Positions 1 to 9,357 of a stretch of DNA of 64,000 nt are shown here, one piece after another. The notes beneath the pieces were generated by a model that saw nothing but the letters and a program-made list of their open reading frames with translations, did no database searches and was not told the origin of the DNA. The DNA is from Symbiodinium natans (taxonomy: Eukaryota; Sar; Dinophyceae; Suessiales; Symbiodiniaceae): assembly GCA_905221605.1 (NCBI GenBank), contig CAJNDS010002718.1:60001-124000 (forward strand), read 5' to 3'. Within the stretch, counting starts at the first letter, position 1, and each line of letters begins with the position of its first letter. The position numbers and the translations under genes are program-made.

Positions 1-2299
1 CCAGGTGTTCGGATTTCTAGGCTTCAGGGCTTCGCTTCGGGTCAGGACTGTGCTCTTGGGGGATCTAAGAACCGCAGACAAACTTTCTTGGTGAGTTGGG
101 GTTGTGTGTGTTCAAGGCAGGTGATCACGGACTCGAAACCCATCTCCTCAGCCAACAGGGGTTAAGCCGTAAGCATAGCGTCGGGTAGAGCCCAAACTCA
201 AAGGCCCAAACCCCATAAACTTGAACCCTATAAAACCAAAACCCCAAACTCCGACGCCCCAAGACCCCTCAAGTTCCAACCCTAAACCCTAAAAACCCTT
301 TAAGCCCTAAACCCTTTACACCCAAAACCCTTTAAACCCTAAACCCTAAGTTCCAAAATCCTCCGCCCTGCCTGAATCGAACTGCAGTTCGGCAAGCTTG
401 GCTCGCCACATCTGGGTGGTGGGAGAGGCTGGAGGAGGCTGTTTGGATAAGGTCGGTTGCAGAGCTTTAGGGCTCACATGGGGCTTGAAGGGTTTAAGGT
501 TTAGGGTTTAGGGTTCAGGGTTCAGGGTTTGGCGTTTAGGGGGTTTATGGGTCCTGTATAGGCTTTGGGCTGCAAGAGGGCTTATTGGTGATGGTTCTTT
601 AAAGGACTTGCGGGTCAGGAATTCGGGGTGCGCACGCTCGAGCCTTGGCTCGTAGGGGAGGTAGCATTTCGCGGCTTGGGATGGTTGTTAAATCGTGTAA
701 GCACCACTGCTGGTCTGCACACTTCACGGAACACTCCGAACCCAACACCCTCCGGTCATGTTGGCTTGGGTTTAGACATATGAGGCACTCAACTTCACTC
801 AGCCTTAGACACTGTGAAGCTCTTGAACTTCAGCCCTACAAACCCTCAACCCCAAGTCTTAAACCAAACCCTGCAAGCATCAAAGCACCCTGAACGCCTC
901 ACCCCCCCCGACACCCATTCCATGCCTCCTCCCCCCCCCCCCCCCCGGCCCCGGCCGAACACCCTGAAGCTACAACACACCCCGTTTCAGCTCTGAACCA
1001 CCCTGAAACAACAAAGCCCCTGAGCCTTCCACCTACTGCCACACGTCTAACTTATAAGCACAAACGAACCCTAAACCCCACACCCCAAACCCCAAACTTA
1101 ACCCTAAACCCTAAACGCCCATGCCCTAAACCCCAAACCCCAAACCCCAAACCCCAAACCCTGAACCCCAAAATGCCTCTCTGACTTCCGGCTCCGCTTG
1201 GCGGAGAAAGGCCGCCGTGGTGCAGCTGTCCGTACAGGCGGCCTCCCGCGCCTTCCCAAGGCTTTCCGGGGCATTTGGGGCCTTTTGGGGCCTTTTGGTG
1301 GGGGTTTTAAGGGTTTAGGGTTTAGGGTTTAGTTGTGTTAAATGGGTTCAGTAAGGGCCTTTTTTTGGGACCTTTAATTGGGTTAACTAGGGTTATTAGG
1401 GCCTTTAATTGGGTTAATTAGGGCCTTTAGGGCTTTCAGGTTTTTACACGTGTTGGGGGCTGAGGGACTGTTATGGGTTCAGGGGTTTTGGGGTTTGGGG
1501 CATTTGCATGGTCAGGGTGTTGTCCATGTGACGAGTATCTGCCTGTTCATGAAAGGATTTAGGGTTCAGATGTCGTTGTGAATGCGCTTGCATACTTGCG
1601 GCACTGATGCAACCAAAGTGAACCTGTAAGAGCCAATCCACAACCCAGAACATGTAGTTTCAGTCCAGCAAGCGCTCTAAGACTTTCGACCTTACATTCC
1701 CAACCTAGGGGATAGGATTCGGGGGACCCCTGGGGATACAGACCCTCTCAATAAGGTCCCTGTCTTGGAGAGCCAGGAGAGCGTTGACAAGGGTTCCCTT
1801 CTCAGGGTCCCTTTGAACCTTAGTAGGACAACCTCCCATTCTCCGAACTGCTGGACCTTGGCAACGAAAATGCTCTGCGCATCGGCTGCCATGTCTCTGA
1901 GAAGCTTGTACGTGACCTAACCAGTCGCTTTTGAACCCCAGGGAACTCCCGAAGCCCCTTCAAGCCTTATGCCCCTAAAGCCCGGAAACATGTCAATCCC
2001 CGAGTTGCTTCTAACTCCAAACTCACCAGAGCCACCCAAAGCTCTTCAGACTCCCCAGAAACGAGCCCCTTATCTAGGGCTCTATCTAGCACAAGACTAT
2101 ACAACTCGACCTCGAAAGTCAGGCCCATCCTCAAGCCTGTAGCCACATCAGGCTTAGGACTTTAGGATCTCTGCTTCGGACTTTGAAACACATGTGAGCC
2201 TTTCAAGTGGAGGGTTGTAACCCTTTCTTTCCCCTATTCTTCACCCCAAACGGCCGCTCCCCAAAGTAAACCCTAAACCCTAAACCCTAAACCCTACAC
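1..2299. other. Non-coding, telomere-like repeat rich
   Basis: I see no convincing gene here. Degenerate CCCTAAA stretches lie near 266-350 and 1060-1170, TTTAGGG stretches near 485-540 and 1305-1335, and a C tract near 934-946. A short stretch around 1195-1260 is open and GC-rich in more than one frame, but I cannot choose a strand or splice sites for it. Confidence 0.5.
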
Positions 2300-2390
2300 C
2301 CATCATCCTCCTCCAGGGGGCACAGTCCGCGCCGACGGCGGCGGCCAGCGTCCGGTGGCACCAATCCTCTGAGACCTTGGCCAGCTGCTC
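2300..2390 (-). CDS. Candidate internal exon, unknown protein
   Basis: On the minus strand a 91-bp open segment reads EQLAKVSEDWCHRT at its start and ends in WRRMMG. It follows a good acceptor (ACCTCAG|GAG) and is followed by G|GTGTAGGGTTTAGGG, so a telomere-like tract would supply the donor. No family recognised. Evidence is composition and splice-like ends only; neighbouring exons of the same gene were not identified. Confidence 0.4.
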
Positions 2391-3150
2391 CTGAGGTCAG
2401 TCAGGGGGAACATGAAGAAGATGTGTACAGCGCAAGAGAAAAACTACCACACATATATGCTCATATATATATATATATACGAGTTCAGATTCAGGGTTTG
2501 GGGAGCTGCGGAATTTCAGGGCAGACCCCTGTAAGCCCTTGTGTTCGTGGCTTTAGGGTCTCGGGTGCAGCATTTCAGGCTTCACCCAAGTAGGACGTTG
2601 CATATGAAGAAGTGCTACGGATCACAGGCCTCCTAGGCTTGAATCCCCCCCTGTAACGCCCCTTCAACACTTTCAACCCGAAGTCACGAGGCCCTTTACC
2701 CCCCCCCCAAAACCGGTCACGTGCCTTGATATGCGAAGCCTTCATGTGCTGCTTCTGGGCACTCTTCACGGTGTCCGAAAAGGTGCAGAGAAGGGCTTCA
2801 CCCCGCCTGCAGGCAAGCGGTGCCGGTAGGCCCTAAAACTCCAACATAAACATGAGCTGTCTTGGCACTAGACTAGACTGAGACATCTATACATCCCAGC
2901 CCCCACAGCTCTAGTGAGGCCCCCGAAGCCCAGGCGGCAAACAAAAGACCCCAAAAAGCACCGAAACATCAGCGCCATCTCGAACCCTGAGCATAAGCCT
3001 GACAGCCCCCTTCCCCCCGTAAGAATCACTACCCGTGCTGGTCCTGTAGAGGAGTTCGCAGTTCGTCCACGGCTTGCTCGGATCCACCGTCTGCCCCTGC
3101 AACTTCCTTTCCCACACCATTTCCAGCCTTGGAGTTATCTGCCCTAGGGG
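2391..3150. other. Mostly empty interval with TA microsatellite
   Basis: A short (TA)n tract sits at about 2463-2480. A minus-strand open frame from 3219 down to 2911 continues out of the dispersed repeat at 3153-3246. I treat it as repeat-derived and do not call a gene. Confidence 0.4.
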
Positions 3151-3152
3151 TC

Positions 3153-3246
3153 CAGGTACCCATGTAGTATATACGTGGGGCCTGAGGCTACTGTATTCGG
3201 GAACCCCCTTGAGGCCCAAGTAGATGCTGTAGAGGTACGTGGACCC
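3153..3246 (-). repeat. Dispersed repeat family E, copy 1
   Basis: About 90 bp, read on the minus strand, aligns along its length with plus-strand 53276-53372. Shared blocks include TACTTGGGCCT, GGGGTTCC and GTATATACTA. Both copies can be read through as a short open frame with the string YSIYLGLKGVP. A repeat relic is more likely than a conserved exon, because the second copy is a near-perfect hairpin. Confidence 0.55.
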
Positions 3247-4055
3247 TTTGGGTGCAGTGGCCCCTTGAACTTCATAGGGGTTTGGGCTTCAGAGGACTTA
3301 GTTGGGTTTCTTAGGGCTCATGAGGATTTGGGGAATTTGTGGGCCAGGCTTAGGTCTTATAAGGCTCCGAGCCTTTCAGGGCCTTAAGAGATTCACAGAG
3401 CCAAGGCCCCTAATCTGCCATGCAGCCCTGCGTCGCCAAGCTCACGACCCTTTGAAAAGCCTGTAGGTGACCTGCTGAAGACCTACAGGTGAGGTCTAGA
3501 AGAACGATCGCAAGACTCCCACTGCTGCTGTACACCTGCATCCGAGCAGCAGTTGTGCCAAAGACGTTTGTGGCTTGCCCGCTTGCCTCCTGAGGTGGTC
3601 AAAGCCAACAAATCGCTCAACTTCGCGGCCAACACCCGAAAGGCCCTATAAACACCAAAGCTCACCAAACAAATCCTTTTGAAGCACTGCAACAGCTTTT
3701 GCTTGACACTTTTCTCCTGCTGCCCCGCCCCACCCAAGTAGGCAGGGTTTAACAGCATGAAGGGCTGACCACGGTTTGGGTGATCAGGGCATCCCCGAAG
3801 CGCAGGTCTAGGCTTTAGGATTCCACGTGGAGGTTCGCAGACATCGCACGTTTTCTTACACGACTTCGGCATTGGTGCAAAGTCTAGGGTTTAGTTGGGC
3901 TAGGGTTTTCGGCTCGCTGAAGGGGAAGATCACGCACAAACCTGGGTCCAAACTAATTTTCAAAACCCTTCAAACATCGAGGTCACTAGTCAACCAGACG
4001 ATGAACTTCACTTCACGCGGACTGATCAGGCTGCTTTCGCAGCTTGTCCCAAAAT
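3247..4055. other. Interval 3' of the retrotransposon
   Basis: Read on the minus strand this follows the stop codon of the retrotransposon ORF2 at 4056. A 129-codon minus open frame (3483-3872) starts with a Cys-containing segment (KTCDVCEPP) but resembles no domain I know. It may be retrotransposon 3' untranslated sequence. No poly(A) tail or target-site duplication was found, so the 3' end of the element is undefined. Confidence 0.35.
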
Positions 4056-7000
4056 TCATGCAGCAAATTCACTGGGGCCCTCCGTCTCCAGAGAAATGAC
4101 AGCAGGCCCGGCTGGGCGTGCTTCCCAAAACGAAACTGCTTGTTGTCTAGCAGGTTCGCGAGTCCCTACGCTATCAAGGTAAGCAGCTACCCACGTGACA
4201 TCTTCAGGCTCAGGTCTGAACAAATGTGTCCAAACATCAAGGTCGGAGTCCGAAGAAACCCACTCAGCACGCTCATCTGCATTTAGAGCCTGAGGTCCAA
4301 AGACTTTCGTAGCTTTGGGCATGTGCTGTAGTCGGTGCCAGTGTCCCATGCGGAACTGGGAAGCCTGGTTGGTGTCGGCACGTTCTGTAGCGTGGATCTC
4401 GTCCATGGAGAGAGGAGGGATCAATGCAGCCACTGCTTGCAGACACTCCGGATGCTTCTTGAAGTGGTTCTGCGCGCGGCTGATGGAGTGAGACATGGTC
4501 ATGCAAGAGGGGCACCAAGGAACATGCGTGTAGTGCCTGGGGAGTGCCACTATTCTGTGCGTCCTCGCCATGTGAGCTCCAAGGTGTTTGCGAAGGGCGA
4601 AGGAAGCACAGCAGATATGACAAGAGAAGTCCAAGCGCGGCGAAGTCAGCAGCCCATGACGCGAAGGTGTCTGTTGCCACCGCTGCAGGTCTTGATGGAA
4701 ACCTTGAACGGCCTTCTTGATCTGCAGCGTCCACCAAGATGGCTGCGACTGCACTTGTTCCACAAGCATTGGGATGGGGTCCGCAGACTGCATTAGGACC
4801 TTGGCGGAGGAGACATATTCGGCAACATTGCGAACGTCGCCTACAAATTGATGAAGCCAAGATCGCTTCCCATGTAATTCCCATTGCACCTGCAGAAGGT
4901 AACGTACAGCACGCGGCCCATGACAGATGATCCGGCGAAGCAGACTGGAGCGCGCCAAGGCAAGTGAAAGATGCGGCGGCGGACAACCAGCTACCAACAG
5001 AACCTCATAAGAATGCGGCTTTCCATGTTCAGGTCGATCAAGACGGAAAAGGCTCCTCCACAGATGCACGTAATTCGCGTGCCAGCGTCGCTTGTGCTGA
5101 GAAGCACTAAACGTTAAGCAGCCTGATCCATACGTGAGCTTGCTGACTGCAAGTGCCCTCAGTAAGGCGACCCGAGTGCCAATGTCATAGGCAGGGTTGG
5201 CAAACAGCTTGTGAGCCAAGGAACGCAACACTCCACGCGCAGAAGCGTTGCGAACGTAGAGCTCCTGATCAATGCTACCGGACTCCGTGACAACTCCACC
5301 TAGATGGCAATAGGCACTGACTAGGGGGATGCGGAAACTCTCACCACCCAGCTCGAAGTCGATGTCAATGTAGTCCAAGGCATGGTTGGGCAGCGCCAAC
5401 GCAGTCCAAGACTGACGTGTTCGTCTGTCCACCAGGAACGCAGTTTTGTCCCTACCCGGCGAAAAGCGCATCCCACACGAAGCCGCCCGATTCAGGAACG
5501 TTTTTGCCATCACCTGCATGTCATCGCGCAATTGCTGAGGCGAGGACGTGGCATGGAACTTGACAACGTCATCCGCCCAAGCTGCTGTAGTGACATCCGG
5601 AGCAACCGCCCAGTCGTCGGCGAGCAGTGTCTTCTGGGGGGGCGATGGCAGCCAGCACAGACCTCGTTCACGCAGAAGGGCTTCAGTGGAGTCCAGGTAG
5701 CACGTAAGGCCGAAGGCAAAGAAAATGTCAGCAGCAGAGTCACCTGGCCTGCTGCCAAGAAATGTCATGACCAACTGCGGCGCCAAGGTCATGGTAAACC
5801 ATGTAGCCTGGAGAAGACTGTCCACTAACTTGACGAGATGTGGATTGGCACCAAATCGGGGTATGGCTGCGGCCTGTTCCAGGAGCTGGCGCAGCTCGGA
5901 AAGTGCCTCTGGAGTGGCTCCGAGCCCAGAAAGTAGACGAACGAGTTGGTACTCGGCCATCTCACCAGGAACGATGGTTTGGCGCACTAGCCGGTAGAAA
6001 GCCGATTTGATGTCAAAAAACAGCGTCATCCAACTGCAACCAGACTGACGGGCAATGTCAATGGATGCACGGACAGCCAAGGATATTGTGTCAGGTCCAA
6101 TACCAGCGGCCGTCCCCGCAAGTAGTCCTGACTGATGTTGCTGCAGTACAGGCAAGAGTCGGCGCCGGGCTAGTTTGTGGAAGATTTTTCCTGGCACGCT
6201 CGCCAAAAGGATGGAACGAAAGTCATTGGTCTGGAACGTCTGCGACGCGCGCTTGGCAAGGGTCACCAACGTCCCCCCTTTCCAGAGAAAGGGTTCAGCT
6301 GTGGCCAGAGACGCTTTCACCATCAACGGCATCAGCATCCGCGCCATGAGCCTGGGGTGGCATTGGAAAAGCTCCGGCGTAGCCCCATCGGGCCCTGGCG
6401 ATTTGAGGGGTCTAAGGGACAGAAGAACCTGCTCCAGCTCTGTGCGTGATGGTACAGTGGACACATCAAACGCTGGAACAAGAGTGGAAGCCCGTCTCCA
6501 GTCGGTGGCTTCCTGAGCATAACCAGAGGGCGTGACCTCTATGCCGGCCTCCTGCTGCCGAAAGTGGTCTCGCCAGATGCGCTCGGCCTCGGTGTTGCTC
6601 TGTGCCGGAGAGCCGTCTTCCTTACAAAGCATGGGAAGCAGCCGCAGTCTCTTGTGCTTGCGCGATCTAGCGTCGGGGAAAGCCTGTCGAACGGCCTCGA
6701 AGAGGGCCTTGGTGTCGTGTTTTTGGCATTGGCCAACCCGGCTGGCAAGCTCTGCCAGGTAGCGCTTGCGATCACTTTTGACAGCAGACCTGAGCTGCTT
6801 GCCAGTGACGCGAACCATGACTAAAGCTCGCGCAATGCTGACGTGAATGTTGCGCAAGCTTGTCCAAAGGTATCGCATCTGTTCAGGCTGGAAAGCTTGG
6901 CCTCTCAAATGAAGAATGAAAGCCGCGAAGCCTGCCAGCAGATGGACCCTCTTGGCAGCTAGTTCCTCTTTCGCAATGTAGCGAAGAAGACCCTTGCGTC

Positions 7001-7994
7001 TATCTCTGATGCCCAAGGTCTCCTCAGTGATGTACGGATTGTGTCTGGGCGGAGCATCTGCAGTGTGTACCTGACACCAACTTGCCCGCCACACACGAAG
7101 GAGCCCGTCGTAATGGTCATCAACATCGAGGTGCCAGTCTGGCAAGGCGGCCGCGCCGAGCTGCCGATAGTATTCCTCACGGTCACTGGCACTCAGGGAA
7201 AGAACGCGGAGAGGCGGAGAACACTGACGCCGCACGAAGGGCTGCGTGGAAAGGCTGTACTCAAAGCAGCACTCAAGGAGGGCTGGTCGATGATCACGAC
7301 TGATCTGCATCCCATCAAAATCAACCCACACCCATGAAGAGATGTGGCCTCGCTGCCATTCAAGTGGAATGCAGACGAAGTCAAGCCGGTAGGCCGCCCC
7401 AGAGGGGCCTACCCATGTGGTACTAGGACCTTGGTGCGTGTCCGCGAATGTAGCGGGGGCCCAAAGTCTGTGATCCGCCAAGAACCTATGCAGTTCGCGG
7501 CCAGGCGCATTCTCTTCTTCTGGCGCCAAGCCACCTATAGAGGAGGACTGCACGCTGCCGACGTGACCGTTCGAATCTGTGAGGATCACCGCGTAAGTTC
7601 CATCCAATCTGTCTGAGACGTACTTGCTAATGAGCCTCCAAAATTCTTCAGGGGATTCGCCGTGGCCTTGGTAAGGGCAATGAGCAACAACAATCAGGAT
7701 ACGAAGGTGCGGTGCAACTACGCTGGCCACAAGGTACCTGGGCCCATAGCCCAAGATGGACACATGGGACTCTTTTACATAATGGTGCTGGTCTTTGACA
7801 GTGGCATACGGAATGCTCTTGTTGATCCACAGGGAACAGCCCAGTTGCCCCCTGCTCGTGCAGGCAGAATGGTACAGCGCATAGTCCTGGGAATGCGCAG
7901 TGGAGCTGTGCGGTAGCCGCGACTCCTGAAACCCGGCGATCCACACCCGTCGCTCCAGAATAAGAAAAGCCGCACTGGACCTGCAGGGTCTCAT
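4056..7994 (-). CDS. Retrotransposon ORF2, 3' part: EEP endonuclease - reverse transcriptase - C2H2 fingers
   Basis: The 1,312-codon frame holds most of an EEP endonuclease (about residues 15-245). Visible motifs are GFQES, HCPYQG, LTDSNGHVG, YRLDFV and SRDHRPA. The reverse transcriptase spans about 530-905: KSPGPDGATP (531-540), FDIKSAFY (660-667, motif A), SRPGDSAAD (748-756, motif B) and AWADDVV (805-811, motif C with the Asp pair). Two C2H2 fingers follow, C-x2-C-x12-H-x4-H (1125-1146) and C-x2-C-x12-H-x3-H (1161-1181), probably for nucleic-acid binding. Catalytic residues look intact. The first EEP strand, with its Asn motif, is missing here but ends the upstream piece (residues 591-599 of the 9355-11250 frame). 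The apparent first 14 codons read into the inserted element and are not native. Confidence 0.92.
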   Translation of the reverse strand: MRPCRSSAAFLILERRVWIAGFQESRLPHSSTAHSQDYALYHSACTSRGQLGCSLWINKSIPYATVKDQHHYVKESHVSILGYGPRYLVASVVAPHLRILIVVAHCPYQGHGESPEEFWRLISKYVSDRLDGTYAVILTDSNGHVGSVQSSSIGGLAPEEENAPGRELHRFLADHRLWAPATFADTHQGPSTTWVGPSGAAYRLDFVCIPLEWQRGHISSWVWVDFDGMQISRDHRPALLECCFEYSLSTQPFVRRQCSPPLRVLSLSASDREEYYRQLGAAALPDWHLDVDDHYDGLLRVWRASWCQVHTADAPPRHNPYITEETLGIRDRRKGLLRYIAKEELAAKRVHLLAGFAAFILHLRGQAFQPEQMRYLWTSLRNIHVSIARALVMVRVTGKQLRSAVKSDRKRYLAELASRVGQCQKHDTKALFEAVRQAFPDARSRKHKRLRLLPMLCKEDGSPAQSNTEAERIWRDHFRQQEAGIEVTPSGYAQEATDWRRASTLVPAFDVSTVPSRTELEQVLLSLRPLKSPGPDGATPELFQCHPRLMARMLMPLMVKASLATAEPFLWKGGTLVTLAKRASQTFQTNDFRSILLASVPGKIFHKLARRRLLPVLQQHQSGLLAGTAAGIGPDTISLAVRASIDIARQSGCSWMTLFFDIKSAFYRLVRQTIVPGEMAEYQLVRLLSGLGATPEALSELRQLLEQAAAIPRFGANPHLVKLVDSLLQATWFTMTLAPQLVMTFLGSRPGDSAADIFFAFGLTCYLDSTEALLRERGLCWLPSPPQKTLLADDWAVAPDVTTAAWADDVVKFHATSSPQQLRDDMQVMAKTFLNRAASCGMRFSPGRDKTAFLVDRRTRQSWTALALPNHALDYIDIDFELGGESFRIPLVSAYCHLGGVVTESGSIDQELYVRNASARGVLRSLAHKLFANPAYDIGTRVALLRALAVSKLTYGSGCLTFSASQHKRRWHANYVHLWRSLFRLDRPEHGKPHSYEVLLVAGCPPPHLSLALARSSLLRRIICHGPRAVRYLLQVQWELHGKRSWLHQFVGDVRNVAEYVSSAKVLMQSADPIPMLVEQVQSQPSWWTLQIKKAVQGFHQDLQRWQQTPSRHGLLTSPRLDFSCHICCASFALRKHLGAHMARTHRIVALPRHYTHVPWCPSCMTMSHSISRAQNHFKKHPECLQAVAALIPPLSMDEIHATERADTNQASQFRMGHWHRLQHMPKATKVFGPQALNADERAEWVSSDSDLDVWTHLFRPEPEDVTWVAAYLDSVGTREPARQQAVSFWEARPAGPAVISLETEGPSEFAA
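7953..7960. other. Left target-site duplication CTCCAGAA
   Basis: The 8-bp word CTCCAGAA lies immediately left of the inserted element and recurs exactly at 9358-9365 on its right. It fits the nTnnnnAn pattern known for hAT transposon targets. Joining the flanks with one copy restores the ORF2 frame. Confidence 0.85.
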
Positions 7995-9357
7995 TAGGGA
8001 GTTCCTGCACTGAACACAGACGCACTAAGCCTGAACTCGAAGTCCTGAGATCTTTAGAGCCAAAACGCCTTCTAGGCCTGGGGCTTTGGGCCTTTTGCTT
8101 TAGGCAATACCGAGATTTTGGAGTTTTGCGACAAATGCGTCGCCAGTCTTGAGTGGAATTACAGGTTTCGGGGGTAAGACTTCGGCTTCAGTGTCTACCG
8201 CTTTGGAGACCCACGAGCAACTCTAGCCCTTGCCACTGTCAGCTGTCATTTCACACAGTCTGCCTACAGTCACGTAGGAGATCAAGTTCACAAAAACTCT
8301 GGCCAATGTGTCTTGTCTGTGGCCTTAGGCCCGAGAGAAAATGAGCGAGGAACGGGAAAACGCGCACGGAATGGGCGAAACCCCAGAATGGACGGGCAAT
8401 GGCCGAAAAGGATCCGCAACTGCACTGCAATTTTTTTTGGGTTCTTTCAGGCCTTCGGGCTTGTTTTCTTGAGTTTTTGGAGGATTTTGAAGGCTTTCCG
8501 GGCAGCAGCCAGCCTCCAGCAGCTTTCGACGGAATTTCGACAGCACTTTTGCGGAAACCCTGCGTCACCTCTGCGCGAACCCCGGCAACCCCCGTGCAAC
8601 CCCCGTGCAACCACCGTGCACCTCCGTGCAACCTTCGTGCCACCTTCGTGCACCTCCGTGCAACCTTCGTGCCACCTTCGTGCACCACCGTGCAACCTCC
8701 GTGCAACCTCCGCGCACCTCCGTGCAGCCTTCGTGCAACTTCCGTTCAACCTCCGTGCAAACATCGTGCGGGTGGCGAGGGCTTCCGAAGCGTTTTGGCT
8801 TTTTTGGGTAATGAAATGGCCGCCAAACACCTGCGCGCGTCAAAAACGCTCGAAATCTCATGTTTTGGCTGCTTTCCACGCGCTGGAGTTGGAATTAAAT
8901 GAACTGCTGCAAACCTGTCACCTCCGCAGGCTTCTGGTGAAAAGCTCCAAGGACCTTAACGTCCATCGCTTGCGCCGGCCCGAAACCGTTTGGAATGCCC
9001 CCTCCCCCACGTGCCCACCTCTCCCTAAAAGCGGCGGATCATTAAATTGCAGCAAGCGCCCCTCTTGCGACCGCATTCTCTGGAGTAGCCCCACAAATCA
9101 AGCCACATGCAAAAGGAGAGCGCAAGCGCAAACCACAGGTGAATCAAGTAAATGATGCTGCAATCACTTGGAGCGTGAGGGCAAAAGCCTCAGCAAACCC
9201 TTCCGAAGTCATTGCTTGCTGGGTTCGAGCTTTTATTCGCGCAAGAAAGCGCGCATCGCTTCAACAGCCCCAACAAGCTGCCAGTCCAGGCCGTTTTTGC
9301 GTTGCCAACACCAGTGGCCGTCAATCACACACTCCCCGTCCGGAGCGGTTTTTCCTA
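7961..9357. mobile_element. 1,397-bp inverted-repeat element inserted in ORF2
   Basis: The ends are imperfect inverted repeats. The left end (TAAGAAAAGCCGCAC, from 7961) and the reverse complement of the right end (TAGGAAAAACCGCTC, from 9357) match at 16 of 21 positions. Exact 8-bp direct repeats flank it. I see no transposase-like frame; the interior holds a GTGCA-type minisatellite (8578-8770). It is best read as a non-autonomous DNA element, hAT-like from the 8-bp nTnnnnAn duplication and near-YARNG ends. An introner-type intron is an alternative. However, splicing the GT and AG at the two duplication copies would drop one base and break the frame, whereas precise removal of element plus one duplication copy restores it. 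Which end is 5' is unknown. Confidence 0.8.
8578..8770. repeat. GTGCA minisatellite
   Basis: About 17 tandem units of 10-12 bp built on CCGTGCAACCT / TCGTGCCACCT run through this segment. Open frames on both strands are by-products of the repeat. It lies inside the inserted element. Confidence 0.85.

Noticed and set aside
8578-8770. CRISPR-like spaced repeats
   Set aside because: Units are contiguous, variable and lack unique spacers; the genome is eukaryotic.
8251-9155. Open frames inside the inserted element, on both strands
   Set aside because: They are carried by the GTGCA minisatellite and show no transposase or other domain.
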